A DNA stretch of 64,000 nt from Streptomyces sp. NBC_01463 (GTDB lineage: Bacteria > Actinomycetota > Actinomycetes > Streptomycetales > Streptomycetaceae): the NCBI GenBank assembly GCA_036227345.1, contig CP109468.1, forward strand, positions 4,526,001 to 4,590,000, read 5' to 3'. Positions 18,323 through 33,361 of this stretch are shown piece after piece. The notes under the pieces are model-generated. The model had not been told where the DNA came from and did no database searches. It saw only the letters and a list, made by a program, of their open reading frames with translations. How positions within the stretch are numbered: position 1 is the stretch's first letter; each line of letters opens with the position of its first letter. The translations under genes and the position numbers were made by a program.

Positions 18323-18352
18323 TCGGCCCCGCCTGCGAACAGACGGGGCCGA
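18323..18352. terminator. Hairpin between khpB and rsmG
   Basis: TCGGCCCCG (18323-18331) pairs with CGGGGCCGA (18344-18352). It follows the khpB stop on the minus strand and may end or weaken the rpmH-to-khpB transcript before rsmG. Confidence 0.6.
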
Positions 18353-18367
18353 CTGGAGAGGATCCGG

Positions 18368-18877
18368 TCAGGCCGGCAGGACGACGACGAAGCGCTGCGG
18401 CTCCTCGCCCTCCGATTCGCTGCGCAGACCCGCGGCCGCGACCGCGTCGTGCACAACCTTGCGTTCGAACGGCGTCATCGGGTCCAGCTTCACCGGCTCA
18501 CCGGTGCTCTTGACCTCGTCCGCGGCCTTGGCACCCAGCTCCGCGAGCTCCGTGCGCTTCTGCGCCCGGAAGCCCCCGATGTCGAGCATCAGACGGCTCC
18601 TGTCACCGGTCTCCCGGTGGACGGCCAGCCGCGTCAGCTCCTGGAGTGCCTCCAGCACCTCACCGTCGCGGCCCACGAGCTTCTGCAGTTCACGTGCCGA
18701 TTCACTGATGATCGAGACCGCGGCCCGGTCCGCCTCGACGTCCATGTCGATGTCGCCGTCCAGGTCGGCGATGTCGAGCAGGCCCTCAAGGTAGTCCGCT
18801 GCGATCTCCCCTTCCTGCTCGAGGCGGGTCAAGGTGTCGCTGCCCTCAGCGGCCGTGGAGGTGGTGCCTTCCGTCAC
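18368..18877 (-). CDS. khpB: RNA-binding KH/R3H protein KhpB (Jag)
   Basis: A 169-residue single-stranded-nucleic-acid-binding protein. A KH-type segment around GRDGEVLEALQELTRL and an R3H domain (RLMLDIGGFRAQK ... PMTPFERKVVHDAV) are visible. The longer Jag N-terminal domain of Firmicutes is replaced by an acidic stretch. It lies 14 bases downstream of yidC, as in most bacteria, and probably is translated from the same mRNA. KhpB homologues bind many mRNAs and affect cell elongation in other Gram-positives; the role here is inferred. Confidence 0.92.
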   Translation of the reverse strand: MTEGTTSTAAEGSDTLTRLEQEGEIAADYLEGLLDIADLDGDIDMDVEADRAAVSIISESARELQKLVGRDGEVLEALQELTRLAVHRETGDRSRLMLDIGGFRAQKRTELAELGAKAADEVKSTGEPVKLDPMTPFERKVVHDAVAAAGLRSESEGEEPQRFVVVLPA

Positions 18878-18891
18878 GGATGGACTCCTTC

Positions 18892-20154
18892 TTACTTCTT
18901 GGACGGGTGCTTGGGCCGCTGCGGGCCCTTGCGCTGTCCGGACTTGGCTTGGCGTGAGGAGCCGGACGCGGGCTTGGCCGCCGGCTTGGGCTTGTCGTCC
19001 TGGGGGGCGCTCTTCTCCAGGGAGGTCTTGGACTCCGACTCGCTGGAGTCGGCGTCCTTGGCTCCGCCCTGGTGGCCCGCACCGGTCTGGCGCTTCGCCT
19101 TGGTCTGGCGCTTGGGCTGCTGACGGCGCTGGGCCGCTCCACCCTCGGCCTCGGCCACGGCGGTGTCGCTCTTGACCACCGAGCCGTCCTCCTGGGGAGC
19201 GAGGCCGAGCTTGGCGAGGCTCGTGACGAACTTCCGCTCGATGTCATTGCGGTCCGGGCCCTTGGACACGATCCGCTTGACGGTGTTGCGCCGGGTCCGG
19301 CCGCGCACCTCGCCGTGCGTGGTGACGCTCTTCAGTAGACGGCCGAGGTACTGCTCCTGCGCCTTGCTGCCCGGGGTGGGGTTCTGGTTGATCACGTACA
19401 TCTGCTGACCCATGGTCCAGACGTTCGTGGTCAGCCAGTAGACGAGGACACCGACGGGGAAGTTGATGCCCATGACGGCGAAGATCAGCGGGAAGATGTA
19501 CATGAGCATCTTCTGCTGCTGCATGTACGGCGTCTTGACCGTCAGGTCGACGTTCTTCGTCATCAGCTGGCGCTGCGTGAAGAACTGCGAGGCCGACATC
19601 ATCACGATCATGACCGCGGTGACGACCCGCACATCCGTGAGCGAAGCGCCCAGGGCTTCGACCTTGTCCGCGCTGTCCATGAACTTGGCGGCCAGCGGAG
19701 CACCGAAGATGTGCGCCTGACGCGCGCTGTCCAGCAGCGACTGGTCGATGACGCCGATCTTCTTGTTCGACGCGATGGCCGAGAGCACGTGGTACAGGGC
19801 GAAGAAGAACGGCGACTGCGCGATGATCGGCAGGCACGAGGAGAGCGGGTTGGTACCCGTCTCCTTGTACAGCTTCATCATCTCTTCGGACTGACGCTGC
19901 TTGTCGCTCTTGTAGCGCTCCTGGATCGCCTTCATCTTCGGCTGGAGCACCTGCATGTTCCGCGTCGACTTGATCTGCTTGACGAACAGCGGGATCAGAC
20001 AGATACGGATCAGCACCACGAGGGACACGATGGAAAGACCCCAGGCCCATCCCGTGTCAGGGCCGAAGATCGCCCCGTACAACTTGTGGAACTGGACGAT
20101 GACCCAGGAAACGGGCCACGTGATGAAGCTGAACAGACTGGCAATCGTGTCCAC
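18892..20154 (-). CDS. yidC: Membrane protein insertase YidC
   Basis: Inserts and folds inner-membrane proteins with or without Sec. The 420-residue protein has five or so membrane helices, with the conserved groove arginine R50 in the segment [15 protein letters not shown] coiled cytoplasmic loop ([41 protein letters not shown]) is also typical. About 140 C-terminal residues are a highly charged, Lys/Arg/Ser-rich tail, likely for ribosome contact. There is no lipoprotein-type N-terminus. Start is GTG 20154. It is 3 bases after yidD in the rpmH-rnpA-yidD-yidC-khpB cluster. Confidence 0.96.
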   Translation of the reverse strand: MDTIASLFSFITWPVSWVIVQFHKLYGAIFGPDTGWAWGLSIVSLVVLIRICLIPLFVKQIKSTRNMQVLQPKMKAIQERYKSDKQRQSEEMMKLYKETGTNPLSSCLPIIAQSPFFFALYHVLSAIASNKKIGVIDQSLLDSARQAHIFGAPLAAKFMDSADKVEALGASLTDVRVVTAVMIVMMSASQFFTQRQLMTKNVDLTVKTPYMQQQKMLMYIFPLIFAVMGINFPVGVLVYWLTTNVWTMGQQMYVINQNPTPGSKAQEQYLGRLLKSVTTHGEVRGRTRRNTVKRIVSKGPDRNDIERKFVTSLAKLGLAPQEDGSVVKSDTAVAEAEGGAAQRRQQPKRQTKAKRQTGAGHQGGAKDADSSESESKTSLEKSAPQDDKPKPAAKPASGSSRQAKSGQRKGPQRPKHPSKK

Positions 20155-20157
20155 TAA

Positions 20158-20517
20158 TCAGGCTCCTTGAGCATTGGGCGAAGTCTCTGCGGCCGAGCTC
20201 GGGAGATCGTTGACCGATCCCCCGGGAGGCACATCAGCGGCGGAGTCCCCGCCCTTGCTGCCGCGCATGGCACTGCGCAGCAGTTCGTGCCAACGCGGAC
20301 GTTTGCGTGGGGGAACGTGATCCACGCCGCCGGGTGACCACGGATTGCACCGCAGGATGCGCCAGGCTGTCAGCGCCGTTCCCTTGATCGCTCCGTGCCG
20401 GTCGATCGCCGTATATCCATAGTGGGAACACGACGGGTAGTAACGGCAGACAGGCCCGAGAAGTGGGCTGATCGTCCACTGGTACAGCTTGATGAGAGCC
20501 AGCAGCGGGTACTTCAT
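20158..20517 (-). CDS. yidD: Membrane protein insertion efficiency factor YidD
   Basis: A 119-residue member of the YidD family (usual length 70-120). The conserved core [33 protein letters not shown] with its cysteines and the [17 protein letters not shown] segment are intact. The C-terminal 45 residues are a variable tail. The start ATG overlaps the rnpA stop by 4 bases, so translation is coupled. Confidence 0.95.
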   Translation of the reverse strand: MKYPLLALIKLYQWTISPLLGPVCRYYPSCSHYGYTAIDRHGAIKGTALTAWRILRCNPWSPGGVDHVPPRKRPRWHELLRSAMRGSKGGDSAADVPPGGSVNDLPSSAAETSPNAQGA

Positions 20518-20885
20518 CGCGCGCCCCCTCCCAGCAGCCGCTGAAGAGCGGCATCCAGGTCTCGGGCCAGCTGTTCATGGTCGGCGTCACCCGAACCGGG
20601 CAACGCACGTACGACAACCAGGCTACCGGGGGGCAGCAGGGCGAGCCGTTCGCGGACCAGATGGCGAAGCCTGCGCTTCACCGCTGTGCGGACGACCGCA
20701 CCACCCACTGCTTTGCTGACAACGAAACCCGCACGCGGCGGGGGAGCAGTCTCCCCAGTCACGTGCGGGTCCGTTGCACCGCTACGCAGATGGACGACGA
20801 GCAGCGGGCGGCCGGCCCTGCGTCCTCGTCGTACCGCGGTCGCGAAGTCCTCGCGCCGCCTCAGCCGATTCTCGGTAGGCAGCAC
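20514..20885 (-). CDS. rnpA: Ribonuclease P protein component
   Basis: Protein subunit of RNase P, which trims 5' leaders of tRNA precursors. It is 123 residues long. The N-terminal [22 protein letters not shown] and the signature basic helix [16 protein letters not shown] (the RNRxKR-like motif) are present. Start GTG 20885; it lies 21 bases after rpmH, the near-universal arrangement. Confidence 0.95.
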   Translation of the reverse strand: MLPTENRLRRREDFATAVRRGRRAGRPLLVVHLRSGATDPHVTGETAPPPRAGFVVSKAVGGAVVRTAVKRRLRHLVRERLALLPPGSLVVVRALPGSGDADHEQLARDLDAALQRLLGGGAR

Positions 20886-20906
20886 GTCATGACGACCTGT
20901 ACGCGA

Positions 20907-21044
20907 TCAGGCGGACAGGCTGGCGCGGCCCTTGCCACGGCGGGACGCGAGGATCGCGCGGCCGGCACGGGTCCGCATACGCAGGCGGAAACCGTGGGTC
21001 TTCGCGCGACGACGGTTGTTCGGCTGGAAGGTGCGCTTGCTCAC
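20907..21044 (-). CDS. rpmH: 50S ribosomal protein L34
   Basis: A 45-residue protein, highly basic, with the L34 signature [30 protein letters not shown]. Start is the GTG at 21044 preceded by GGAG at suitable distance; the stop is at 20907. It is the first gene of the minus-strand cluster and is divergent from dnaA. Confidence 0.97.
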   Translation of the reverse strand: MSKRTFQPNNRRRAKTHGFRLRMRTRAGRAILASRRGKGRASLSA

Positions 21045-21264
21045 TCGGGGGCTCCAGTAATGATCGTGTATTGGCGGGACATCGCCTGGCTGTCACCGTG
21101 CGCCCACGAGAGACTCGCGTAAACGCCCTAGTTGCACCGCTTCACAATCACAGATCGTGATCTTTGCCCATCGGAGGCAGGCGGCAGCAGCCATCGACAA
21201 CTCGACCTGGTCACGGTACGCGCGGCTACGCCATCCGGTCAAACCGACCCTGTCGGACCCCCCA

Positions 21265-21285
21265 TTGTGCACAGCCTGTGGACAA
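21265..21285. promoter_or_regulatory. DnaA-box pair upstream of dnaA
   Basis: TTGTGCACA (21265-21273, one mismatch) and TGTGGACAA (21277-21285, perfect, reverse orientation) face each other 4 bases upstream of the probable dnaA -35 element. They are likely the operator for DnaA autoregulation, which is known in Streptomyces. Confidence 0.75.
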
Positions 21286-21289
21286 CGAC

Positions 21290-21319
21290 TTGAACCGCAC
21301 GGGTCGGCCCGCCTACCGT
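21290..21319 (+). promoter_or_regulatory. Probable dnaA promoter
   Basis: TTGAAC (21290-21295), an 18-base spacer and TACCGT (21314-21319) fit a housekeeping-sigma promoter about 100 bases before the dnaA start. The rest of the 380-base rpmH-dnaA gap holds the rpmH promoter region and an inverted repeat (ATCAC/GTGAT near 21147), for which I see no clear role. Confidence 0.55.
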
Positions 21320-21424
21320 GGCTGAACCCCGGTTCTTTTTCTTCCCGCCTGCCGGTCCTCACCCATCCCGACCCATACGTCCCGAGAAACACACATTCGT
21401 GGGACCAGCGAGAGAGCGTGCCTT

Positions 21425-23227
21425 GTGGCTGACGTACCTGCCGATCTTGCCGCAGTGTGGCCACGAGTGCTTGAGCAACTCCTCGGGGAGGGCCAGCAGG
21501 GCATCGAGCCGAAGGACAAGCAGTGGATCGAGCGCTGCCAGCCGCTCGCACTGGTCGCCGACACCGCCCTGCTCGCCGTCCCCAATGAATGGGGCAAGCG
21601 CGTCCTGGAGGGCCGGCTCGCCCCGCTCATCAGCGAGACGCTGAGCCGCGAGTGCGGCCGGCCGATCCGGATCGCGATCACGGTCGACGACTCCGCGGGC
21701 GAACCGCCGAACCCGCCGGCCCCGCCGATGCACCAGTCCCAGCAGCCGCAGCAGCATCGCTACCAGGGACCGCAGCACGACGAGCGGCAGCACAACGACG
21801 GGTACGACGGCTACGGCCACCGGCCCTCGGACGACGGAATGCCGACGGCCCGGCCCGCCTACCCCGACTACCAGCAGCAGCAGCGCCCGGAACCCGGCGC
21901 CTGGCCGCGCACCCAGGAGGACCTCTCCTGGCAGCAGCCCCGGCTCGGCGGATTCCAGGACCGCGATCCGTCCGCCGACCAGTGGCGCGAGCCGTACGGC
22001 GGCCGCCCCCAGCAGCAGCCGCAGCACGACTACCGTCCGCAGCCGCCCGAGCGCCAGGGGTACGAGTCCCAGCGCCCCGAGCGCCACGACATGCAGGAGC
22101 CGCAGCACCGGCAGGGCGGCGGTACCGGCCGGCCCGGCGGCGGCACCGGTCCGATGGGCGCACAGCCCGCACCGGCACCCGGCCCCGGCGAACCGCACGC
22201 GCGGCTGAACCCGAAGTACCTCTTCGACACCTTCGTCATCGGGGCGTCGAACCGGTTCGCGCACGCCGCGGCCGTCGCCGTCGCCGAAGCACCCGCGAAG
22301 GCGTACAACCCGCTCTTCATCTACGGGGAGTCCGGGCTCGGCAAGACCCACCTGCTGCACGCCATCGGGCACTACGCCCGCAGCCTCTACCCGGGCACCC
22401 GGGTGCGGTACGTGAGCTCGGAGGAGTTCACCAACGAGTTCATCAACTCGATCCGCGACGGCAAGGGCGACACCTTCCGCAAGCGGTACCGCGATGTCGA
22501 CATCCTGCTCGTCGACGACATCCAGTTCCTGGCGAGCAAGGAGTCGACGCAGGAGGAGTTCTTCCACACCTTCAATACGCTTCACAACGCCAACAAGCAG
22601 ATCGTGCTGTCCTCGGACCGCCCGCCCAAGCAGCTGGTGACGCTGGAGGACCGGCTGCGGAATCGATTCGAGTGGGGTCTGACCACCGATGTGCAGCCTC
22701 CGGAGCTGGAGACGCGGATCGCGATCCTGCGCAAGAAGGCGGTGCAGGAGCAGCTGAACGCTCCGCCCGAGGTCCTGGAGTTCATCGCCTCCCGCATCTC
22801 CCGCAACATCCGTGAGCTGGAGGGCGCTCTCATCCGGGTGACGGCCTTCGCCAGCCTGAACCGTCAGCCGGTCGACCTCGGGCTGACCGAGATCGTGCTT
22901 AAGGACCTGATCCCGGGCGGCGAGGACGCGGCTCCGGAGATCACGGCGCCGGCCATCATGGCGGCGACCGCCGACTACTTCGGTCTGACGGTGGAGGACC
23001 TCTGCGGATCCTCGCGCAGCCGTGTGCTGGTGACGGCACGCCAGATCGCCATGTATCTGTGCCGCGAGCTGACGGATCTGTCACTGCCCAAGATCGGGGC
23101 GCAGTTCGGCGGCCGTGACCACACGACGGTCATGCACGCCGACCGCAAGATCCGCGCGCTGATGGCGGAGCGGCGCTCCATCTACAACCAGGTCACCGAG
23201 CTCACCAACCGCATCAAGAACGGCTGA
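21425..23227 (+). CDS. dnaA: Chromosomal replication initiator protein DnaA
   Basis: Opens oriC and loads the replisome. The 600-residue protein is longer than most DnaA because domain II (about residues 95-255) is a Gln/Pro/Arg-rich disordered linker, typical of Streptomyces. Domain I is about 1-90. The AAA+ domain has Walker A GESGLGKT (301-308) and Walker [11 protein letters not shown]. Domain IV carries the DnaA-box-binding helix-turn-helix with [23 protein letters not shown]. Start GTG 21425 agrees with the conserved [13 protein letters not shown]-terminus. It is followed by a strong terminator and oriC. Confidence 0.98.
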   Translation: MADVPADLAAVWPRVLEQLLGEGQQGIEPKDKQWIERCQPLALVADTALLAVPNEWGKRVLEGRLAPLISETLSRECGRPIRIAITVDDSAGEPPNPPAPPMHQSQQPQQHRYQGPQHDERQHNDGYDGYGHRPSDDGMPTARPAYPDYQQQQRPEPGAWPRTQEDLSWQQPRLGGFQDRDPSADQWREPYGGRPQQQPQHDYRPQPPERQGYESQRPERHDMQEPQHRQGGGTGRPGGGTGPMGAQPAPAPGPGEPHARLNPKYLFDTFVIGASNRFAHAAAVAVAEAPAKAYNPLFIYGESGLGKTHLLHAIGHYARSLYPGTRVRYVSSEEFTNEFINSIRDGKGDTFRKRYRDVDILLVDDIQFLASKESTQEEFFHTFNTLHNANKQIVLSSDRPPKQLVTLEDRLRNRFEWGLTTDVQPPELETRIAILRKKAVQEQLNAPPEVLEFIASRISRNIRELEGALIRVTAFASLNRQPVDLGLTEIVLKDLIPGGEDAAPEITAPAIMAATADYFGLTVEDLCGSSRSRVLVTARQIAMYLCRELTDLSLPKIGAQFGGRDHTTVMHADRKIRALMAERRSIYNQVTELTNRIKNG

Positions 23228-23260
23228 CGGGGCGCCATACCGTCTCCCGCAGGCACCGGA

Positions 23261-23301
23261 AGGGCGTTGTGCGGACTCTCCAGGAGTCCGCACAGCGCCC
23301 T
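23261..23301. terminator. Terminator after dnaA
   Basis: An 18-bp stem (23261-23278 with 23284-23301, one G-U wobble) with a 5-base loop starts 33 bases after the dnaA stop. It should shield oriC from dnaA transcription. Confidence 0.8.
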
Positions 23302-23463
23302 TCTCGCATCTCCCGGAGCGCCTCCCTCACGTCTCCGGAAGCCCTCCCGGCGTCCGCCGAAGCGCCCTCGACCGCTCCCGGAGGCCCTTCCCGGCGCTCC
23401 GGGCGGTCCCGAAGAGGGGGCGCGGCCGCCCGCGCTGTTCGAATACCTGCTGGGTTACGGCTG

Positions 23464-24036
23464 TTCTCCACAGATCTGGGGAGAATTTTCCCTCCACAGC
23501 CTGGGGATCCAAAAGTTGTCCATACTGCTTCCACAGGCGCGGCGTCCGATACTCCATCAGGCCAGCTCAGGAGCCTGGGGATTTGTGGTCAACAATGATC
23601 CACAGCCTGTGGACAAGTTTTTCGTCCACAGGGAGCGATCAAGGTTGTCCACCGTCGGCCCACAGGCGGGCCGCCGTTTTCCCCAGTCCGGACGGGCTTC
23701 TCCACACCGCTGTCCACTGTTCGGCAACGCAACACCCGCTTTCACCGCACCGAGTGAAAGGCGTCACACCAAGAGGGTCGGTTGGGCTGTGGGGAAGGTG
23801 GGTAAAGCTGGGGACAGGCCTGGGGAGAAACCCCCCTGCCCTGTGCATCGGTTGTGCAGAACTTTCGGGTGTCCACAGAAACCCCGGGTTGTCCACCGGT
23901 GCCACCCACAGGGTCGGTGGACAAAAAACAGGGTCTGACCTGCGAAAACGACGTTATCCACGGTTTCCACAGGCCCTACTACTACTGCCACCTATAGTTA
24001 GCCCGGAATCCGCTTCGAAGTGGGGCCTGTGCACAA
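23464..24036. other. Chromosomal replication origin oriC
   Basis: A non-coding region of nearly 1 kb between dnaA and dnaN. DnaA boxes (consensus TTGTCCACA) in it: 23464, 23516, 23584 (reverse), 23596, 23608 (reverse, perfect), 23622, 23645, 23698, 23710, 23788 (reverse, weak), 23869, 23889, 23916 (reverse), 23954, 23963 and 24028 (reverse), most with one or two mismatches. They form two groups, about 23.46-23.72 and 23.87-24.04 kb, separated by a box-poor stretch of about 150 bases. No obvious AT-rich 13-mer array is present, which fits known Streptomyces origins. Confidence 0.92.
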
Positions 24037-24208
24037 CTCGGCGCCGGAGCTCCCCGAACCTCTTGTCGCGACTTGACCCCGAGCAGCACCGAGTGTCGGT
24101 GCCGTACGTCAGACTGGTCCCCGGCGTCCTCCCCCGGCATCGGTGGAGCGACCCGACCAGACGACGAAGGCCAGCAGGGCGAGCGAGCAACAGCAGGAGG
24201 CGGTTCCG

Positions 24209-25339
24209 GTGAAGATCCGGGTGGAGCGCGATGTACTCGCGGAGGCTGTGGCCTGGGTGGCCCGTAGCCTCCCGGCCCGTCCGCCGGCGCCCGTTCTCGC
24301 GGGCCTTCTGCTGAAGGCTGAGGACGGAGCCCTCAGCTTCTCGAGCTTCGACTACGAGGTCTCGGCCCGGGTCTCGGTGGACGCCGAGATCGAGGAGGAC
24401 GGCACGGTGCTCGTCTCCGGCCGGCTGCTCGCCGACATCTGCCGCGCCCTGCCCAACCGGCCGGTCGAGATTTCCACAGACGGTGTACGGGCGACCGTCG
24501 CCTGCGGCTCCTCGCGGTTCACACTCCACACCCTGCCTGTGGAGGAGTACCCGGCACTCCCGCAGATGCCGACCGCGACCGGCACCGTGCCCGGTGAGGT
24601 CTTCGCCTCCGCCGCGGCCCAGGTCGCCATCGCCGCCGGCCGCGACGACACGCTGCCCGTGCTCACCGGTGTGCGGATCGAGATCGAGGGCGACACCGTC
24701 ACCCTCGCCTCCACCGACCGCTACCGCTTCGCCGTCCGCGAGTTCCTCTGGAAGCCGGAGAACGCCGACGCGTCCGCCGTCGCCCTGGTGCCCGCCAAGA
24801 CGCTGCTGGACACCGCCAAGGCGCTCACCAGCGGCGACACGGTGACGCTGGCGCTGTCGGGCTCCGGTGCCGGAGAGGGCCTCATCGGCTTCGAGGGCGC
24901 GGGCCGGCGCACCACCACCCGACTGCTCGAAGGCGATCTGCCGAAGTACCGCACGCTCTTCCCCACCGAGTTCAACTCGGTCGCGGTCATCGAGACGGCC
25001 CCCTTCGTCGAGGCCGTCAAGCGTGTGGCCCTGGTCGCCGAGCGGAACACCCCGGTGCGGCTCACCTTCGAGCAGGGCGTGCTGATCCTGGAAGCGGGTT
25101 CCAGCGACGACGCACAGGCTGTGGAGCGCGTCGACGCGGTGCTGGAGGGCGACGACATCTCGATCGCCTTCAACCCGACCTTCCTGCTGGACGGCCTGAG
25201 CGCCATCGACTCCCCGGTCGCCCAGCTCTCCTTCACGACGTCCACCAAGCCCGCGCTGCTCAGCGGCCGGCCGGCCGTGGACGCCGAGGCGGATGATGCG
25301 TACAAGTACCTGATCATGCCGGTCCGCCTCTCCGGCTGA
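24209..25339 (+). CDS. dnaN: DNA polymerase III beta sliding clamp
   Basis: Ring-shaped processivity clamp of the replicase. The 376-residue protein has the three repeated clamp domains; SFDYEVSARV, EEYPALPQMP and the C-terminal YLIMPVRLSG are typical actinobacterial landmarks. The GTG at 24209 is chosen because AGGAGG lies 8 bases upstream and the conserved VKIRVERDVL begins there. It lies downstream of oriC on the same strand as dnaA. Confidence 0.97.
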   Translation: MKIRVERDVLAEAVAWVARSLPARPPAPVLAGLLLKAEDGALSFSSFDYEVSARVSVDAEIEEDGTVLVSGRLLADICRALPNRPVEISTDGVRATVACGSSRFTLHTLPVEEYPALPQMPTATGTVPGEVFASAAAQVAIAAGRDDTLPVLTGVRIEIEGDTVTLASTDRYRFAVREFLWKPENADASAVALVPAKTLLDTAKALTSGDTVTLALSGSGAGEGLIGFEGAGRRTTTRLLEGDLPKYRTLFPTEFNSVAVIETAPFVEAVKRVALVAERNTPVRLTFEQGVLILEAGSSDDAQAVERVDAVLEGDDISIAFNPTFLLDGLSAIDSPVAQLSFTTSTKPALLSGRPAVDAEADDAYKYLIMPVRLSG

Positions 25340-25349
25340 TCCGGTCACC

Positions 25350-25385
25350 GGTCCTGCCCGACGTCCAAGGAATCGCGGCAGGACC
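25350..25385. terminator. Possible terminator after dnaN
   Basis: GGTCCTGCC (25350-25358) pairs with GGCAGGACC (25377-25385) across an 18-base loop, 10 bases after the dnaN stop. Confidence 0.4.
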
Positions 25386-25486
25386 CGACGGGCACGTTCA
25401 GCGCCGAGCATGCCCGGCGTCCTGTCCCCTGCCGGGCGTAGGCTCGGTCCAGGGTACGAATCGGCACAACGCTTAAGGAATCTCTG

Positions 25487-26365
25487 ATGGAGCTCGGTCT
25501 CGTCGGCCTCGGCAAGATGGGCGGCAACATGCGCGAGCGCATCCGCCGCGCTGGCCACACCGTCATCGGTTACGACCGCAACCCGGACGTCGCCGATGTC
25601 CACAGTCTCGAAGAGCTTGTGGGCAAGCTGAAGGGCCCGCGGGTCGTGTGGGTCATGGTCCCGGCAGGTGCCGCGACCCAGTCCACGATCGACGAGCTCG
25701 CCGAGCTGCTCTCGCCCGGCGACATCGTCGTGGACGGCGGGAACTCCCGCTGGACCGACGACGAGAAGCACGCGGTCGAGCTGGGCATCAAGGGCATCGG
25801 CTTCGTCGACTGCGGCGTCTCCGGCGGTGTCTGGGGCCTGGAGAACGGCTACGCGCTGATGTACGGCGGCGACGCCGAGAACGTCGCGAAGGTCCAGCCG
25901 GTCTTCGACGCACTGAAGCCCGAGGGCGACTTCGGTTCCGTCCACGCGGGCAAGGTCGGCGCCGGCCACTTCGCGAAGATGGTTCACAACGGCATCGAGT
26001 ACGCCATGATGCAGGCCTACGCCGAGGGCTGGGAGCTCCTGGAGAAGGTCGACTCCGTCACCGACGTGCGCGAGGTCTTCCGCTCCTGGCAGGAGGGCAC
26101 GGTCATCCGTTCCTGGCTGCTCGACCTGGCGGTCAACGCGCTGGACGACGACGAGCACCTGGACCAGCTCCGTGGCTTCGCCGCCGACTCCGGCGAGGGC
26201 CGCTGGACGGTGGAGGCCGCGATCGACAACGCCGTGCCGCTGCCCGCGATCACCGCGTCGCTCTTCGCCCGCTTCGCCTCGCGCCAGGACGACTCCCCGC
26301 AGATGAAGATGATCGCCGCGCTGCGCAACCAGTTCGGTGGCCACGCGGTCGAGAACAAGAAGTAG
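25487..26365 (+). CDS. gnd: 6-phosphogluconate dehydrogenase (decarboxylating), short NAD-type
   Basis: Oxidative pentose-phosphate step converting 6-phosphogluconate to ribulose-5-phosphate and CO2. The protein is 292 residues, the short form, compared with about 470 for the classical enzyme. The N-terminal dinucleotide motif is GLGKMG (7-12). The substrate segment GVSGGVWGLENGYALMYGG and the catalytic region GKVGAGHFAKMVHNGIEYAMMQ are intact. Start ATG 25487 has a AAGGA-type site upstream. Its position between dnaN and recF is a known feature of Streptomyces and related genera, not of M. tuberculosis alone. Confidence 0.93.
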   Translation: MELGLVGLGKMGGNMRERIRRAGHTVIGYDRNPDVADVHSLEELVGKLKGPRVVWVMVPAGAATQSTIDELAELLSPGDIVVDGGNSRWTDDEKHAVELGIKGIGFVDCGVSGGVWGLENGYALMYGGDAENVAKVQPVFDALKPEGDFGSVHAGKVGAGHFAKMVHNGIEYAMMQAYAEGWELLEKVDSVTDVREVFRSWQEGTVIRSWLLDLAVNALDDDEHLDQLRGFAADSGEGRWTVEAAIDNAVPLPAITASLFARFASRQDDSPQMKMIAALRNQFGGHAVENKK

Positions 26366-26449
26366 CCACAACGAGGAGCGGGCCCGGCCGGTCGGTCGGG
26401 CCCCGCCCCACGAAGCACGGAGCAGCAGCCGGGAAGGTCGGCGTACACC

Positions 26450-27580
26450 ATGCACGTCACGCATCTGTCGCTGGCCGACTTCCGCTCGTACGCCCGGGTC
26501 GAGGTGCCTCTCGACCCGGGCGTCACCGCGTTCGTGGGGGCCAACGGCCAGGGCAAGACGAATCTGGTCGAGGCCGTCGGCTATCTCGCGACGCTCGGCA
26601 GCCACCGGGTCTCATCCGACGCACCGCTGGTGCGCATGGGCGCCGAGCGGGCCGTGATCAGGGCCGCCGTCACCCAGGGCGAGCGGTCCCAGCTGATCGA
26701 GCTCGAGCTGAATCCGGGCAAGGCCAATCGCGCCCGGATCAATAGATCGTCGCAGGTCAGACCGCGTGATGTGCTGGGCATAGTGCGTACGGTGCTGTTC
26801 GCGCCTGAGGACCTGGCGCTGGTCAAGGGCGACCCCGGCGAGCGCCGGCGGTTCCTCGACGAGCTGGTCACGGCACGCTCGCCGCGGATGGCCGGAGTGC
26901 GTTCCGACTACGAGCGGGTGCTGAAACAGCGCAACACCCTGCTGAAGTCCGCGGCGATGGCGCGCCGGCACGGTGGACGCTCCATGGACCTGTCGACGCT
27001 CGACGTCTGGGACCAGCACCTGGGGCGGGTGGGCGCCGAACTGCTGGCGCAGCGTCTCGACCTGATCGCGACCCTCCAGCCGCTGGCCGACAAGGCCTAC
27101 GCGGACGTGGCGCCTGGCGGCGGTCCGGTGACGCTGGAGTACCGGAGCTCGGTCGGCGCGGGTGTGGAGCCCGCGCGCACGCGCGAGGAGCTGTACGCGC
27201 AGCTGATCGAGGCCCTCGCCGAGGTGCGCAAGCAGGAGATCGAGCGCGGTGTGACGCTCGTCGGCCCGCACCGCGACGACCTGGTCCTCGGGCTGCGCGG
27301 GATGCCGGCGAAGGGGTACGCGAGCCACGGGGAGTCCTGGTCGTACGCGCTGGCCCTGCGGCTGGCCTCGTACGATCTGCTGCGCACCGAGGGCAACGAG
27401 CCGGTGCTGGTGCTGGACGACGTCTTCGCCGAGCTGGACGCACGGCGCCGCGAGCGGCTGGCTGAGCTGGTGGCTCCGGGCGAGCAGGTGCTGGTGACGG
27501 CCGCGGTGGACGACGACGTCCCCGGGGTGCTCGCGGGCGCGCGGTACGCGGTGTCCGCCGGTGAGGTGGAGCGGTTGTGA
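26450..27580 (+). CDS. recF: DNA replication and repair protein RecF
   Basis: SMC-like ATPase that helps load RecA at gapped DNA. It is 376 residues. Walker [10 protein letters not shown] is at 30-38, the ABC-type signature region is near [22 protein letters not shown], and Walker B is [12 protein letters not shown]. The stop overlaps the start of dciA by 4 bases (GTGA). Confidence 0.96.
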   Translation: MHVTHLSLADFRSYARVEVPLDPGVTAFVGANGQGKTNLVEAVGYLATLGSHRVSSDAPLVRMGAERAVIRAAVTQGERSQLIELELNPGKANRARINRSSQVRPRDVLGIVRTVLFAPEDLALVKGDPGERRRFLDELVTARSPRMAGVRSDYERVLKQRNTLLKSAAMARRHGGRSMDLSTLDVWDQHLGRVGAELLAQRLDLIATLQPLADKAYADVAPGGGPVTLEYRSSVGAGVEPARTREELYAQLIEALAEVRKQEIERGVTLVGPHRDDLVLGLRGMPAKGYASHGESWSYALALRLASYDLLRTEGNEPVLVLDDVFAELDARRRERLAELVAPGEQVLVTAAVDDDVPGVLAGARYAVSAGEVERL

Positions 27581-28125
27581 GCGGCGAAGGGGACGGCAAG
27601 GACCCGGCGAAGCAGCCGGAGCCCTCGGGTGTGGATCTGGCCCGGGTGGCCCTGCGCGCGGCGAAGGAGCAGGCGCGGGCCCGCGGCGCGGCCGCGCAGC
27701 AGAAGAAGCAGGCCAGGCGCGGTGGCGGGCTGCGCTCCGGGGCGCGGGCCGACGGCCGGGATCCGCTGCCGCTGGGGGCCGCGATCAACCGTCTGATCAC
27801 CGAGCGCGGCTGGGAGACGCCCGCCGCGGTGGGCGGTGTGATGGGCCGCTGGCCGCAGATCGTGGGTGACGATCTGGCCAATCACTGTGTGCCGTTGCGT
27901 TACGACGAGGACCCCGACGAGCGGGTCCTGACGGTGCAGTGCGACTCCACGGCGTGGGCGACGCAGCTGAGGCTGCTGGCGCCGCAGCTGGTGGCCCGGC
28001 TCAACGCGGACCTGGGTCACGGCACCGTGAGAATGATCAAGGTGCTGGGCCCGGGCGGCCCGCAGCGCCGGTACGGACCGCTGCGCGCCCCGGGCAGCAC
28101 GGGCCCCGGCGACACCTACGGCTGA
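27577..28125 (+). CDS. dciA: DciA-type replicative helicase loader (DUF721)
   Basis: A 182-residue DUF721 protein. The conserved KH-like core is [40 protein letters not shown] ... [26 protein letters not shown]. An N-terminal Lys/Arg/Gln-rich segment precedes it. DciA loads the DnaB helicase in bacteria that lack DnaC/DnaI and corresponds to Rv0004. It is translationally coupled to recF. The actinobacterial protein was long annotated as of unknown function, so the role is taken from the family. Confidence 0.9.
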   Translation: MSGEGDGKDPAKQPEPSGVDLARVALRAAKEQARARGAAAQQKKQARRGGGLRSGARADGRDPLPLGAAINRLITERGWETPAAVGGVMGRWPQIVGDDLANHCVPLRYDEDPDERVLTVQCDSTAWATQLRLLAPQLVARLNADLGHGTVRMIKVLGPGGPQRRYGPLRAPGSTGPGDTYG

Positions 28126-30636
<2,511 letters not shown>

Positions 30637-30688
30637 GTCGGCCGTACAAGCAAGCCGCAGCCGCAGCGCGAAAGGATTTTGACCAGCA

Positions 30689-33358
<2,670 letters not shown>

Positions 33359-33361
33359 AGC

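Noticed and set aside
23954..26605. A long open frame of about 880 codons on the minus strand across dnaN and gnd
   Set aside because: It is antisense to two well-identified genes and has low-complexity Arg/Gly/Asp composition with no recognisable motifs; such frames are normal shadows in very GC-rich DNA.
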